Source: Streptococcus pacificus
GTDB taxonomy: Bacteria; Bacillota; Bacilli; Lactobacillales; Streptococcaceae
Assembly (NCBI RefSeq): GCF_016481305.1
Contig: NZ_JAENBO010000001.1
Coordinates: 248,001-312,000 of the forward strand
Length of the DNA: 64,000 bases
Direction: 5' to 3'
How positions within the stretch are numbered: the stretch's first letter is position 1; the number at the start of each line of letters is the position of its first letter. The translations under genes were made by a program, and so were the position numbers. Below are positions 34,836 through 45,482 of the stretch, in pieces. The notes under the pieces were generated by a model, which had not been told where the DNA came from, ran no database searches, and was given only the letters and a program-made list of their open reading frames with translations.

Positions 34836-37800
34836 ATGGCGTTTAATAGACAATATAAAGGTGAGAGAAGTTTTCACTATTCCATTAGAAAAACATCTAT
34901 TGGCGTAGGCTCAGTTGTTGTAGGAATGTTGCTGTTTGGAACATCACCACTAACCGTTTTAGCAGAAGAAAACCAAGACAATATGGTGATGACTAATGAA
35001 GTTGTTGGTGATCAGGAAAGAACAGTTGAAACAGGAATTGCAGCTGACAGCGAAAGTTCAAACGACACGACAAATTCCACAGAAGTAGCTTCTCATCAAG
35101 GGGTAACAGTTACTGAAGAGATTGACTCAGCTGATACTGAAATTCCAATGCTTTCAACAGCACTTGAAGATGGTGCCAACCCAAAAGAGTTAGTGAGTTC
35201 TGATAAGGAAGTTGCTCCTGATGGCACAATCGCTTTAGATAATCAATACACAGCAACACCAGATTTTTCTAAAGAAGCAGTAGATGCCGCTGTCACAGAC
35301 CAAGCTTATCTTGAAAAAGAGTATGTTATTTATCCAACTCCTCAAAAAATAACATACGGTGATGGTCTTTTACGCTTGGACCAGACAGTTAATTTAGTCG
35401 TTGGTCAAGATGTTGATATCTACACCAGCAATCGTGCTAAAGAAATTCTTCAAGCTAACCAAATTTCTTATACAACATCAAGTGAAGTGGCTACAACAAC
35501 ACCAAATATCTTATTGGGTATTCGTGGGAAAGATACTTTAGCAAGTCAACACCAAGCATCGTCACAAATAGATTCAGCCTTATTTGACAAAATTGATGCC
35601 TATTCAATTGTCATCAAAGATAATACCATATCAGTCCTTGGTAAGGACACAGATGCTGTCTTTTATGGTTTAACTAGTTTGAAACATATGTTGAAAGATA
35701 GTGATGTGCCCGTTCTACGTGAACTCGTTGTTGAAGATTACGCTGATATTAAAAATCGTAGTTTCATTGAAGGTTATTACGGTAATCCTTGGTCAAATGA
35801 GGATCGTGCAGAATTGATGCGTTATGGTGGCGATCTTAAAATGACCCAATATGTTTTTGCACCAAAAGATGACCCTTATCATAATAGCAAGTGGAGAGAA
35901 CTCTATCCAGATGATAAGCTCGAAGAAATCAAGATGTTGGCGCGTGTTGGGAACCAATCAAAAACTCGCTATGTTTGGACCATTCATCCATTCATGTCAA
36001 ACCCTGTTCGTTTTGACAAAGATGGACAAGGCAATTACCGTTTCTACGAAGATGACCTAAAAATTATCAAAGCTAAATTCACACAACTATTAAACGTTGG
36101 TGTCAGAGAATTTGGTATCCTAGCTGATGATGCAGCCACTCCAGTTGGTGGTGCTGCTAGCTATAATAAATTAATGACTGACTTAACCCAGTGGTTAACA
36201 GAAAAACAAGCTGAATATACCGGATTAAGAAAAGAAATGATTTTTGTTCCTCATGAATATTGGGGTAACGGAACAGAAGCAGAACTACGTTCTTTAAATA
36301 ATGGTTTACCAGAAACGTCTTCATTAACCTTGACAGGTGGACGTATTTGGGGACAAGTAACCAATCAGTTCCTTAATAATTTAAAAACAAACCTATCAGC
36401 AAACGGCGCCACTTATCGTCCTGTTCAACTCTGGATTAACTGGCCAACAACAGATAACTCTAAACAACACCTCATTTTAGGTGGTGGTGAGCAATTCTTA
36501 CAACCAAATGTTGATCCAAGTCTTATTGCTGGGATTATGTTAAACCCAATGCAACAATCAGAACCTTCTAAGATTGCATTATTCTCAGCAGCAGAATACA
36601 CATGGAAGATTTGGAAATCAGTGGCACAAGCAAAAAGCGTTAATGACATGGCCTTTAATTTTGCTGAAAATGGTACATTTAAACCATCTGAAACTGCTAA
36701 CGCCTTTAGAGAATTAGGAAAACACATGATTAACCAAAATATGGATACTCGTGTTGTTAAACTAGAAGAGTCTGTTGAACTAGCACCAAAACTCACACGC
36801 TTTATCACTAAATTAAAAGCTGGCGAAGATATTTCAGCAGAAAGAGACGAATTACGTCAAGAATTTACTAAGTTAAAAACAGCAGCTGAAACATATAAAG
36901 CTAATGGTTATAGTCGTATGAAAGATCAGATTATCTACTGGTTAGATAATACTATCGATCAAATGAATGCCTTAGATAAATTGCTTACAGCTACTGAATA
37001 CATTAAAACAGATAACACAACAGGACTCTGGGAAAATTATAAGGCTGGACTTGATTTTTATAACACTTCAAAAACTCATCGCTTCTGGTATGTTAGTGGT
37101 TATCAAAATGCAGAACTAGGTGTTCAGCATATTAGACCATTTATTTTGACACTTTTAGATGAATTATCAAAAGAAGTAGAAAATTCATTAGACCCTAGCC
37201 AAGTGCAACAATCATTTATTACAAATCGTGCGATTGCAAGTGGGGATCTCAATAGTATTTTAGATGGTGATTTATCGACTAAAATTCTTAGCACAACACC
37301 AAATAGTATTGCTGTTGGTGATTATGTTGGCCTTGAATTTAGTAAAGCTCAAGTGATTAAAAATCTTATCTTTGCTATGGGTACAAAAGAAAATCTTCGG
37401 GATACCTTTAGCCGTGCCAAAGTAGAATACCTTAATGAAACTGATGAATGGTTGACAATTGAAAAAGAAGGACTTGTTGGTAATGAACAACTTATCGAGT
37501 TTGACAACTTAGCAATTAATGCGAAAGCCGTTCGATTGATTGCTACTGCAGCTAAGGGGAATACTTGGCTAGGTGTGCGTGAGATTGCTGTTAATCGTCC
37601 ATTAGAAGCAAGTAAAAATAATGCAGACCTAGAACTGACTGTGACACACAGTAACAATCTCATCTATAAAATTGGTAGAAATCAAAACTATATTTTAGAT
37701 AACGATCCAAATACGGAAGCAATGCTTGCTAATGCCAATAATCAAGACAATACACCGCAAGGTGCATGGGTTCAAGTGAGTGTTGAAAAACCAACAGAGA

Positions 37801-40310
37801 TTACCAAAGTGACGATTACACAAGGACAAGGTGATAAGATTGCTAGAGGAGTGATTGAGTACTCTGATGATCTTGTGACATGGCATAAACTAAGAGATGT
37901 CAATGGTGAGAGAAAAATTGAAATAAACACTGGCATTGTTGCAAAAGCTATTCGCATCACTAATCATCAGGCTATGAGCAAATGGTGGCGTATCTCACAA
38001 TTTATGCTAGAAAGTCATTCAGGAACTCTTGAATATACTGACACCAATGTGGAGTCATTAAAAAATAGCAAGACTTACGTAGAAGATAATCAATACAAGC
38101 TTATTCTAGAAGGCCAACATCAACTAGCTGCTGGTGACTATGTTGGTTTGCGTTTAGAACGCCTTCATGAATTACAAGACATTGCCTTAGAAACACCTGC
38201 TGGCGAAACAATTAATACGCCGTTAAGTCTCCTTTATTCACCAAACAATGTTGAATGGTTTAGTAAAGAACAAATCACAGATCACAATCTAGTCAGATAC
38301 CTTCGCCTGGTTAACCAAACGAATGACACACAATCACTGGAAGATTACCACTTGATTTTAGAAACAGTTGAAGTTTTACCTAATAGCTTAGAATCGACTA
38401 CAATGGGAATTAATAGCTATTACGGAGCAAATGATGTTCGTAATATTAATAATCTATCAGATCTTTTTGATGGTAAATTGGATCGTCATGTAGAATTCAG
38501 CGATTTCCAAAGACGTGACGGTGAGGTTGTTATCAAACTTGGGACAACAAGAAACATTAAGAAGATAAGAGGCTATATCCAAGACGGTACTCAAAATTAC
38601 TTGCGTGATGGTAAAATTCAAGTTAGTACAGATGGTACTAACTGGGTTGATGTGGTAACGATTGGTGATGGGATTACAAATCCTACCCGTGATAGTTCAC
38701 TTGATGATGGATGGACCCATGATTCAGAAAATCCTGGCAATCGTTTCATCGAAGGAACTCTTGCATCACCAGTAGAAGCTAATTATCTAAGAATACTATT
38801 TACAGCTGATTATCTACAACGTTTCATGGCCTTTACTGAACTTGTGATTAACGATGGCGAATTTGTTAAAACAGTTAATGACCCAACGGTTGAAACCAAA
38901 AATAGTGAGACAAGTCAGTCGCTGGCCAATAATATTGTTGATGGTAAAATTTTGACAACCTATCATTTAGATAAAGAAGCAGGTAAGTTAATCTATCATC
39001 TTTCTGAAGAAACTAATCACAATCACATTACCATTCTTTCAACAGCCAGCTCAAAAGCTCCAATCATGGTACGTGCTAGAGTTGCTGAAAGTAGTAAGGA
39101 CTATGATCAAAATGTCGCAAGTCATTGGATAACTCTTGGTAATCTACAATCAAGCTTTGCTAAGGTGATACTTCCAAGTAGTGTGAAACATCTTCTGGAT
39201 CTGGAGTTGTCATGGGATAATCACCCAATTGACATTTATGAAGTGAAGACTTACTATGACACTGTTAAGAAGGAACAAATTGTTAAAAATGGTAAAGGTG
39301 TCTTTGTAGAAGATTTGCCAGAATTTACCGGAGTTCTTGAGGAAAAAGTACCAGATAATTTCCCTGTTAATGAATTACCAGAATCGGACTTTGTCCCAGA
39401 TACAAAAGTACCAGAGACAGCTCCAAGCTATGAACTGCCTGAATCAGACTTCGTCCCAGAAACTAAAGTTCCTGATAACTACCCAAGTTATGAACTCCCT
39501 GATTCTGATTTTGTCCCAGAGACTAAAATTCCTGATACTTATCCAAACTATGATTTACCTGAAATGCCTGTACCATTAGAAAGCCAGGTTCCAAAAACTG
39601 CTCCTACGGTTGAAGAATTACCAAGTATTGTTTTTGAAACAGGCAAAGCGACAACTCATCAATTAGAAGAACTGACTTTCCTACAAGATTCTAAAGAGAT
39701 AGTGGACGCCAAAACAGGTGTTCGTATCCAGTTGGAAAAAGGGGAATTAGCTCTTATCACTGGTGCAAAAGTTAATCACAAAGAAACCTTGGATAAAGAG
39801 ACCCCTCAAGTTCTTAAAGGGCTTGACTATGATCTTTATGACATTGAATTATTAGATGATGCTGGTCAAGTTATTAGCCCATTAAAAGATAGTCTTGTCA
39901 TTTTGCCGATAGATGAAGGCAAAGAAGTAGGTGAGGTGATTTATCTACCAAATAGTAATGAAGCTGAACGTTTAGCATTTACTTCAACGACATATACTGA
40001 TGAAAAAGGCCAAAATCACACTGGAATTGTCTTTGTTGCCAAACATTTTAGTGAGTACGGTATTGTTTATAAAACACTTCAACACAAAAATGAATCCACT
40101 GCCAAAGATAACCAGAAAGAAAAAGTCCTTTTAATGACAGATAGTCCTTCAAATACAAGTAAAGAAATATTTGCAAAAGGAAATTCAAAAAATTCAAATG
40201 AATTACCAAAAACAGGGGATACTAATACATTAAGTGTTCTTGGAAGTCTCTCTTTACTTTCTGCTTTGAGCCTATATGGCTATGGTCAAAAGAAAAAAGA
40301 ATTCGACTAA
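34836..40310 (+). CDS. LPXTG surface GH84 glycosidase (hyaluronidase/O-GlcNAcase-like)
   Basis: A 1824-residue wall-anchored enzyme. YSIRK signal peptide (FHYSIRKTSIGVGSVVVGML), cleavage near LAEEN. An N-terminal GH20b-like domain (YVIYPTPQKITYGDGLLRL) is followed by the GH84 catalytic domain from about residue 305 (FIEGYYGNPWSNEDRAELMR), with the paired catalytic aspartates D431-D432 in FGILADDAA. Two or more discoidin-like (F5/8 type C) domains follow (about 830-1360), then 20-residue acidic proline repeats, and LPKTGD (from residue 1790), a membrane segment and the tail KKKEFD. GH84 enzymes release beta-GlcNAc from glycoproteins; older annotations call streptococcal members hyaluronidase. 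It probably harvests host glycans. SD AAAGGGAGG before ATG. Confidence 0.92.
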   Translation: MAFNRQYKGERSFHYSIRKTSIGVGSVVVGMLLFGTSPLTVLAEENQDNMVMTNEVVGDQERTVETGIAADSESSNDTTNSTEVASHQGVTVTEEIDSADTEIPMLSTALEDGANPKELVSSDKEVAPDGTIALDNQYTATPDFSKEAVDAAVTDQAYLEKEYVIYPTPQKITYGDGLLRLDQTVNLVVGQDVDIYTSNRAKEILQANQISYTTSSEVATTTPNILLGIRGKDTLASQHQASSQIDSALFDKIDAYSIVIKDNTISVLGKDTDAVFYGLTSLKHMLKDSDVPVLRELVVEDYADIKNRSFIEGYYGNPWSNEDRAELMRYGGDLKMTQYVFAPKDDPYHNSKWRELYPDDKLEEIKMLARVGNQSKTRYVWTIHPFMSNPVRFDKDGQGNYRFYEDDLKIIKAKFTQLLNVGVREFGILADDAATPVGGAASYNKLMTDLTQWLTEKQAEYTGLRKEMIFVPHEYWGNGTEAELRSLNNGLPETSSLTLTGGRIWGQVTNQFLNNLKTNLSANGATYRPVQLWINWPTTDNSKQHLILGGGEQFLQPNVDPSLIAGIMLNPMQQSEPSKIALFSAAEYTWKIWKSVAQAKSVNDMAFNFAENGTFKPSETANAFRELGKHMINQNMDTRVVKLEESVELAPKLTRFITKLKAGEDISAERDELRQEFTKLKTAAETYKANGYSRMKDQIIYWLDNTIDQMNALDKLLTATEYIKTDNTTGLWENYKAGLDFYNTSKTHRFWYVSGYQNAELGVQHIRPFILTLLDELSKEVENSLDPSQVQQSFITNRAIASGDLNSILDGDLSTKILSTTPNSIAVGDYVGLEFSKAQVIKNLIFAMGTKENLRDTFSRAKVEYLNETDEWLTIEKEGLVGNEQLIEFDNLAINAKAVRLIATAAKGNTWLGVREIAVNRPLEASKNNADLELTVTHSNNLIYKIGRNQNYILDNDPNTEAMLANANNQDNTPQGAWVQVSVEKPTEITKVTITQGQGDKIARGVIEYSDDLVTWHKLRDVNGERKIEINTGIVAKAIRITNHQAMSKWWRISQFMLESHSGTLEYTDTNVESLKNSKTYVEDNQYKLILEGQHQLAAGDYVGLRLERLHELQDIALETPAGETINTPLSLLYSPNNVEWFSKEQITDHNLVRYLRLVNQTNDTQSLEDYHLILETVEVLPNSLESTTMGINSYYGANDVRNINNLSDLFDGKLDRHVEFSDFQRRDGEVVIKLGTTRNIKKIRGYIQDGTQNYLRDGKIQVSTDGTNWVDVVTIGDGITNPTRDSSLDDGWTHDSENPGNRFIEGTLASPVEANYLRILFTADYLQRFMAFTELVINDGEFVKTVNDPTVETKNSETSQSLANNIVDGKILTTYHLDKEAGKLIYHLSEETNHNHITILSTASSKAPIMVRARVAESSKDYDQNVASHWITLGNLQSSFAKVILPSSVKHLLDLELSWDNHPIDIYEVKTYYDTVKKEQIVKNGKGVFVEDLPEFTGVLEEKVPDNFPVNELPESDFVPDTKVPETAPSYELPESDFVPETKVPDNYPSYELPDSDFVPETKIPDTYPNYDLPEMPVPLESQVPKTAPTVEELPSIVFETGKATTHQLEELTFLQDSKEIVDAKTGVRIQLEKGELALITGAKVNHKETLDKETPQVLKGLDYDLYDIELLDDAGQVISPLKDSLVILPIDEGKEVGEVIYLPNSNEAERLAFTSTTYTDEKGQNHTGIVFVAKHFSEYGIVYKTLQHKNESTAKDNQKEKVLLMTDSPSNTSKEIFAKGNSKNSNELPKTGDTNTLSVLGSLSLLSALSLYGYGQKKKEFD
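39348..39600 (+). repeat. 60-bp repeats encoding acidic proline units
   Basis: Four units of 20 residues of the type VPETAPSYELPESDFVPETK, the last degenerate, sit between the discoidin-like region and the wall anchor of the GH84 protein, probably as a stalk. Confidence 0.8.
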
Positions 40311-40351
40311 TTGTTAGAGCGATAGCTATTGCTAGATAATTTAACGAGAGT

Positions 40352-40385
40352 ATAGAGGTTGGATATCATATCCAACCTCTATCTT
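40352..40385 (+). terminator. Terminator after the GH84 gene
   Basis: Long perfect stem ATAGAGGTTGGATAT / ATATCCAACCTCTAT with a short loop, then T-rich sequence. Confidence 0.92.
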
Positions 40386-40694
40386 CTTTATTAGTAATTT
40401 GAACAAAGTCAATTAAAGTGATTGATCACGAAAGGTTATAACTAAAAATTATAGTACTATTAAAATAAAATAGTCTAAAAATGATTGTTTTTTTTATTTT
40501 TTAACTATATAATTTAATTAATTAGGATTGTTATAAATACATGAGAAATTGATTTATTATTGAATAATTTCTTAGTATTTTATTAACTGGTTATAAAATA
40601 ATGTATCAAGAATTTTAAAAACAGTAACATCAATTTTGTTCATAAAAACTATTATATATAGTAAATATAAAATTAAACATTAAGGAGGCAGCTG
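40386..40694. other. AT-rich intergenic region, no gene seen
   Basis: About 300 bp of very AT-rich DNA between the GH84 terminator and the D-lactate dehydrogenase gene. I see no credible ORF, RNA or cre site, only poor promoter-like hexamers (TTGTTC near 40636 and TATA stretches near 40654-40671) and the SD AAGGAGG of the next gene. Confidence 0.6.
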
Positions 40695-41696
40695 ATGAAA
40701 TTTATTTTATTTAGTGCACGAGAAGATGAGAAGATAGCGTTAGAATCTTATCAACAAAAGCACCCAGAAATTGAGCTTGATATCTACACGGAATCAATTG
40801 ATGGCAATACAATGTCTTACATTAAAAAAGGTTATGATGGGTTAATTGCATCACAAGTAAAAGCCATTCCTGAGGCAGCTTATCATTTGATGAAAGAATC
40901 AGGCATTAAAGTTTTTGCTACAAGATCTGCAGGTTATGACATGTATAACCTTAAACTGTTGAAAGAATTAGGTATTCGTTTAACTAGAGTACCAGTCTAT
41001 TCACCATTTGCTATTGCTGAGTTTGCATTTACCAGCGCCATGTATTTTTCACGTGATTTTGATATCATACAAGCAAATGCTCAAAAAGGTGACTTCAGTT
41101 GGCAAAAATCAATTACAAGTACTGAAATTCGTCGCAAGACCGTGGGAATTCTTGGTACTGGGAATATTGGACGCATTACTGCCGAAATGTTCAAAGCAAT
41201 GGGTGCAACAGTGATAGGATATGACCTTTATCCAAATAAAGAGTTGGAAAGCATTTTAACCTATGTTTCAAGCGTAGAAGAATTAGTTGAAAAATCAGAT
41301 ATCATTTCACTACATGCACCTGCAACTGAAGAAAATTACCACATGTTTGATGCTGAATTGTTTAAACGTGCTAAGAAAAATCTCATCTTAGTTAATGCAG
41401 CGCGTGGTAGTTTGATTGATACAGAAGCTCTTTTAGACGCTCTTGATAATAATCAATTACGCGCAGCAGCTATTGATACCTACGAATACGAAGGACCTTT
41501 TGTAAATCAAACTGTTTCTTTAGATGCTGTTGATGATAAAGTGTTCTTAAGACTCCTTAAACATCCAAAAGTTCTTTATTCACCACATGTGGCCTTCCAT
41601 ACTTATAACGCTATTGAAAACTTGGTTCACATAGCGATTGATGGCGCAAAAAGTATTCTTCTTGGTGAAGAAGTTGAAGAAGAAGTTAAACTTTAA
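40695..41696 (+). CDS. D-lactate dehydrogenase family (D-2-hydroxyacid dehydrogenase)
   Basis: A 333-residue NAD-dependent D-2-hydroxyacid dehydrogenase. The Rossmann motif is VGILGTGNIGRITAEMFKAM (about residues 149-168). The catalytic Arg lies in NAARGSLIDTEAL, the Glu in the DTYEYEG stretch and the His in SPHVAFHT. Overall similarity is to fermentative D-LDH and to VanH-like enzymes. It stands alone with its own terminator, so it probably makes D-lactate from pyruvate. Other 2-keto acids cannot be excluded. Strong SD TAAGGAGGC. Confidence 0.88.
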   Translation: MKFILFSAREDEKIALESYQQKHPEIELDIYTESIDGNTMSYIKKGYDGLIASQVKAIPEAAYHLMKESGIKVFATRSAGYDMYNLKLLKELGIRLTRVPVYSPFAIAEFAFTSAMYFSRDFDIIQANAQKGDFSWQKSITSTEIRRKTVGILGTGNIGRITAEMFKAMGATVIGYDLYPNKELESILTYVSSVEELVEKSDIISLHAPATEENYHMFDAELFKRAKKNLILVNAARGSLIDTEALLDALDNNQLRAAAIDTYEYEGPFVNQTVSLDAVDDKVFLRLLKHPKVLYSPHVAFHTYNAIENLVHIAIDGAKSILLGEEVEEEVKL

Positions 41697-41720
41697 ACCA
41701 ATGTCAAAAACTACCATTAT

Positions 41721-41753
41721 AATCACTATCACGCAAGTGGTAGTGATTTTTTC
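41721..41753 (+). terminator. Terminator after the D-LDH gene
   Basis: Stem AATCACTATCAC / GTGGTAGTGATT around GCAA, followed by six T residues. Confidence 0.92.
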
Positions 41754-41843
41754 TAACCAAAAGTGTTAATTAACAGATGCGATAAAATGACAGAAAAAAA
41801 GAAGTAGGATATAATGATAGGAGATTATTTTGAGGAGTTTTAA

Positions 41844-43136
41844 ATGTTTGAACGATTAAAATTATGGTATTACAATCATAAAACCTGGATATATAATACT
41901 CAGTATATTTTATACTCGATTGTTTTAGTCACTATTGTTATGCTGATTGACTTAGGGTATTTTAATGTCAGAGATTATATACCAGCAATTTTCTATACGA
42001 AAGTCTCATTAGCCAAGACTATTTTAGCTACACTTGCTGGTGCACAATTGACCATCACAACCTTTACTTTTTCAACCATTTTATCAGTCATGTCAAATTA
42101 CATGTCTAATTTTTCACCGCGCGTGGTAGAAAATTTTGTTGACACTAAGATTACGATGAAAGTATTAGGAATCTTCTTTGGTGGCTTTTTCTATAGTATT
42201 ACGGCACTCGTTTTTATGCGTGATGTTTTGGAAAACCAGCAAGTTATAGCAGGTTTTGTCTCAGTGGTTTATGCCATTGTTTCTATGACTTATTTTATCA
42301 TTTTTGTACAAAATGTTATTAGAAGCTCTAAAAGTGAAAATCTCTTATCTGATATCTATAATGAAACACTGTCAGTGATTGAAAAAGAACTGGATAAACG
42401 TGAGGAATACCAAGGTTTTTTCAGCGATGTTGAAACACAGTCTATGCAACTTTACCCTAATGATAATGGTTTTTTAAGTGTCATTAATTTTGGTGAAATT
42501 TCAGATTTATTAAAAGAAAATAGTGCTGAACTCATTGTTGATTGTAAAATTGGAGATTTTGTCAATGAAGAAAAACCACTCGCTCACATTAATAAGGCTG
42601 AAAGTACAACTTTTGATGATGATTTAATGTCAAAAATAGCCGATTGTTTCATCTTGTCTGAGAATAAAGTTTATGAAAATGATTATAGACATGGCATCGA
42701 TAAAATTGAAGAAATAGCTGTTCGAGCGCTATCGCCAGGGGTTAATGATCCAAATACTGCCATCCAGTGTATCCATAAAATTAGTCTCTTATTAGTCCCC
42801 ATATCAAAAACGGTCAATAATCATATTATTGTTCAAGAAAATAAGAATGCTAAAATTGCATATACTGCTTATACTTTTGAAGAAGACCTCTATCATTCTT
42901 TTAACCAGATTGTTAATTATGGCAAAGAAGACATTGACGTCATGTATACTGTTTTAGAGGGCCTTGAGACCCTTTACTATTCAGCAGTTGCAGCCAACAA
43001 AAAAGCTGTTCTTGATTTTGTCAAAGATATGTATGACCATATTATTCCAAGACCAAGTGGTCAACTCAATCAAGAACGCTTAGACTATATTTATCAAAGA
43101 ATACTAACAAAAAGTCAAGAAATAAAAGAAGCTTAA
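41844..43136 (+). CDS. DUF2254 membrane protein
   Basis: A 430-residue protein with four N-terminal membrane segments (to about residue 160) and a large soluble C-terminal part. LAGAQLTITTFTFSTILSVM, SNFSPRVVENF and ALSPGVNDPNTAIQCI are typical of the DUF2254 family of predicted membrane proteins. Function is unknown; ion or small-solute transport has been suggested only by topology. SD TGAGGAG-like sequence before ATG. Confidence 0.82.
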   Translation: MFERLKLWYYNHKTWIYNTQYILYSIVLVTIVMLIDLGYFNVRDYIPAIFYTKVSLAKTILATLAGAQLTITTFTFSTILSVMSNYMSNFSPRVVENFVDTKITMKVLGIFFGGFFYSITALVFMRDVLENQQVIAGFVSVVYAIVSMTYFIIFVQNVIRSSKSENLLSDIYNETLSVIEKELDKREEYQGFFSDVETQSMQLYPNDNGFLSVINFGEISDLLKENSAELIVDCKIGDFVNEEKPLAHINKAESTTFDDDLMSKIADCFILSENKVYENDYRHGIDKIEEIAVRALSPGVNDPNTAIQCIHKISLLLVPISKTVNNHIIVQENKNAKIAYTAYTFEEDLYHSFNQIVNYGKEDIDVMYTVLEGLETLYYSAVAANKKAVLDFVKDMYDHIIPRPSGQLNQERLDYIYQRILTKSQEIKEA

Positions 43137-43200
43137 TTTCTTTATTTAATCAAAAGAGTCATAACAGTTCACATTGATACTAGTTAGGCAGGAAAAGTTT

Positions 43201-44355
43201 ATGAAAATTGTATTTGCGTCTGATTCTTTTAAAGGATCACTATCCTCAGAAAAAATTTCAGAGTTATTAGAGACAGTGACACCGCAAATTTTTCCAAACG
43301 CTGAGATGGTGTCTCTTCCAGTTGCTGATGGTGGCGAAGGGACAATGTCAATCTTAGTCAAGGCTTTAAAGGGGAGTTATAAAAAAGTAATAACAGAAGA
43401 TCCATTGGGAGAGCCAGTGACGGCTTGTTATGGTTTACTGCCAAAGCATACTGCTATTATCGAAATGGCGAGTGCTTCAGGATTACCACTAGTGAAAGAA
43501 GAAAAAAGAAACCCTCTTTTAACGAGTTCTTATGGCACTGGCCTATTGATTCGTGATGCGCTTGACGAAGGGGTTGAACACATTTTAATAGCACTAGGTG
43601 GCAGTGCCACTAATGATGGGGGCATGGGAGCAATGACTGCTCTAGGCATTCATTTTTTAGATAAAAATGGTCAACGTCTAAAAGGGTCGGGTGAAGAATT
43701 AGCCAAGGTATATGCGATTGATGTTTCAAACGCTCACTCTAGACTTAAAAATGTTCAATTCACCATTTTATCAGATGTTACCAATCCTCTTTTAGGAAAA
43801 AATGGCGCCACCTATACCTTTTCTAAACAAAAAGGGGCTACAGATTCTATGATGCAATCCTTAGAAACGGGAATGACAGAGTTTTCTTACTTGGTTGAAA
43901 GATCAGTTGGTAGGCAACTCGTAAATAAAGAAGGGTCAGGAGCTGCTGGGGGGCTTGCTTTTTCTCTCATGGCATTTGTGAAAGCAAATGTGGCTTCTGG
44001 GATTGAAACGATTTTAGATATTTTAGGATTTGACACAAAAATTAAAGGTGCTGATTTTATTATTACTGGTGAAGGTCAGTTGGATCGTCAGTCTGCTTTT
44101 GGAAAAGTTATCTCTGGTGTCGCTAAAAGAGCAAAAAAACAAGATATCCCGGTTTTTGCAATCGTCGGTAGTTTACAAGACCACTATGAAACGATTTATG
44201 ATTGTGGGGTTTCAAGTATTATCACTACTGTTAATAGACCAATGTCTCTTGATGAAGCACTTGAAAATAGTGAGTTTCTTTATCAAGATGCTGCCTATCG
44301 ATTATTAACTGCAATTAGAACTGGTATGATAATCCATCAAAAAAGTAAAAATTAA
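43201..44355 (+). CDS. Glycerate kinase (GarK/GlxK family)
   Basis: A 384-residue glycerate kinase that phosphorylates D-glycerate. N-terminal KIVFASDSFKGSLSSEKI, LPVADGGEGTM, IALGGSATNDGGMGAMTALG and GEGQLDRQSAFGKVISGVAK are family blocks, including the Gly-rich substrate loops. The frame is open from 43174, but ATG 43201 follows AGGAAAAG and begins at the family N-terminus. No glycerate or glyoxylate pathway genes are nearby, so its metabolic setting is unclear. Confidence 0.93.
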   Translation: MKIVFASDSFKGSLSSEKISELLETVTPQIFPNAEMVSLPVADGGEGTMSILVKALKGSYKKVITEDPLGEPVTACYGLLPKHTAIIEMASASGLPLVKEEKRNPLLTSSYGTGLLIRDALDEGVEHILIALGGSATNDGGMGAMTALGIHFLDKNGQRLKGSGEELAKVYAIDVSNAHSRLKNVQFTILSDVTNPLLGKNGATYTFSKQKGATDSMMQSLETGMTEFSYLVERSVGRQLVNKEGSGAAGGLAFSLMAFVKANVASGIETILDILGFDTKIKGADFIITGEGQLDRQSAFGKVISGVAKRAKKQDIPVFAIVGSLQDHYETIYDCGVSSIITTVNRPMSLDEALENSEFLYQDAAYRLLTAIRTGMIIHQKSKN

Positions 44356-44433
44356 CCCTACTTACAAATTCTTTCTTTGCTATCATTTTTAGTTTAGTGT
44401 AAAATAATAATTAAAAGGAAAAAGGAGTCAAAT

Positions 44434-45285
44434 ATGATTTTAATAACAGGAAGTAAGGGGCAATTAGGAACTGAATTACGCCACCTTTTAGATGAAAGAA
44501 ATGTTGATTATGTCGCTGCAGATGTTAGTGAAATGGATATTACGAATGAAGAACAAGTAGAAGCTTTTTTTGCAAAAGTAAAACCAACCTTAGTCTATCA
44601 TTGTGCTGCTTATACAGCTGTAGATGCAGCAGAAGATGAAGGAAAAGAATTAGATTATGCTATTAATGTGACAGGAACTGAAATTATTGCAAAAGCTTCT
44701 GAGAAGTATGGTGCAACGCTTGTTTACATTTCAACAGACTATGTGTTTGATGGCAATAAACCATTAGGAGAAGAATGGTTAGAAACAGATACACCAGATC
44801 CACAAACAGAGTACGGACGTACTAAACGTCTTGGTGAAGAAGCTGTTGAAAAATTTGCTAGTCAATACTACATTATTCGTACGGCATGGGTATTTGGAAA
44901 TTATGGGAAAAACTTTGTTTTCACCATGCAAGACCTCGCCAAAAAACACCCACGTTTAACCGTTGTCAACGACCAATTTGGTAGACCTACATGGACAAGA
45001 ACACTTGCAGAATTCATGACTTATCTCACAGATAACAGAAAAGAATTTGGTTATTATCACTTATCAAATGACGCAGATAAAGTCACTTCATGGTATGATT
45101 TTGCAGTAGAGATTCTTAAAGACACTGATGTTGAAGTAGCACCAGTAGACTCTAGCCAGTTTCCAGCCAAAGCAAAACGCCCGTTTAACTCAACAATGAG
45201 CCTAGAAAAAACAAAAGCCACAGGCTTTGTCATTCCTAGCTGGCAAGATGCTCTCAAAGAATTTTACCGCCAAGGGAAAAAATAA
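44434..45285 (+). CDS. rfbD: dTDP-4-dehydrorhamnose reductase
   Basis: A 283-residue SDR enzyme that makes dTDP-L-rhamnose, the donor for the rhamnan wall polysaccharide. N-terminal nucleotide-binding motif GSKGQLGTEL (residues 6-15), YISTDYVFDGN, and the catalytic YGRTK (Tyr-x-x-x-Lys) are intact. This corresponds to gacA of the S. pyogenes group carbohydrate operon. In that species gacB follows directly; here a 2.6-kb Bsp-repeat gene intervenes. SD AAAAAGGAG before ATG. Confidence 0.95.
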   Translation: MILITGSKGQLGTELRHLLDERNVDYVAADVSEMDITNEEQVEAFFAKVKPTLVYHCAAYTAVDAAEDEGKELDYAINVTGTEIIAKASEKYGATLVYISTDYVFDGNKPLGEEWLETDTPDPQTEYGRTKRLGEEAVEKFASQYYIIRTAWVFGNYGKNFVFTMQDLAKKHPRLTVVNDQFGRPTWTRTLAEFMTYLTDNRKEFGYYHLSNDADKVTSWYDFAVEILKDTDVEVAPVDSSQFPAKAKRPFNSTMSLEKTKATGFVIPSWQDALKEFYRQGKK

Positions 45286-45347
45286 AAAAAGAACAAGTAT
45301 TATGAAATGATTTTTTATCTAATATTTTATATTGATTAATTTATTGA

Positions 45348-45378
45348 AAAAGTGGTTGTATTTCAACCATTTTTTTAA
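45348..45378 (+). terminator. Terminator after rfbD/gacA
   Basis: Stem AAAGTGGTTG / CAACCATTT with a T7 tail, about 60 bp after the rfbD stop. It separates gacA from the downstream gac genes. Confidence 0.8.
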
Positions 45379-45482
45379 TTTACTTAAATTATTGATTTTT
45401 TTTAATATTTTTATACAATTCTACTGTCGAATCAGTTTTTTGATTACTTTACTATTTTTTTTATTGAAGGGGGTACGAATAT

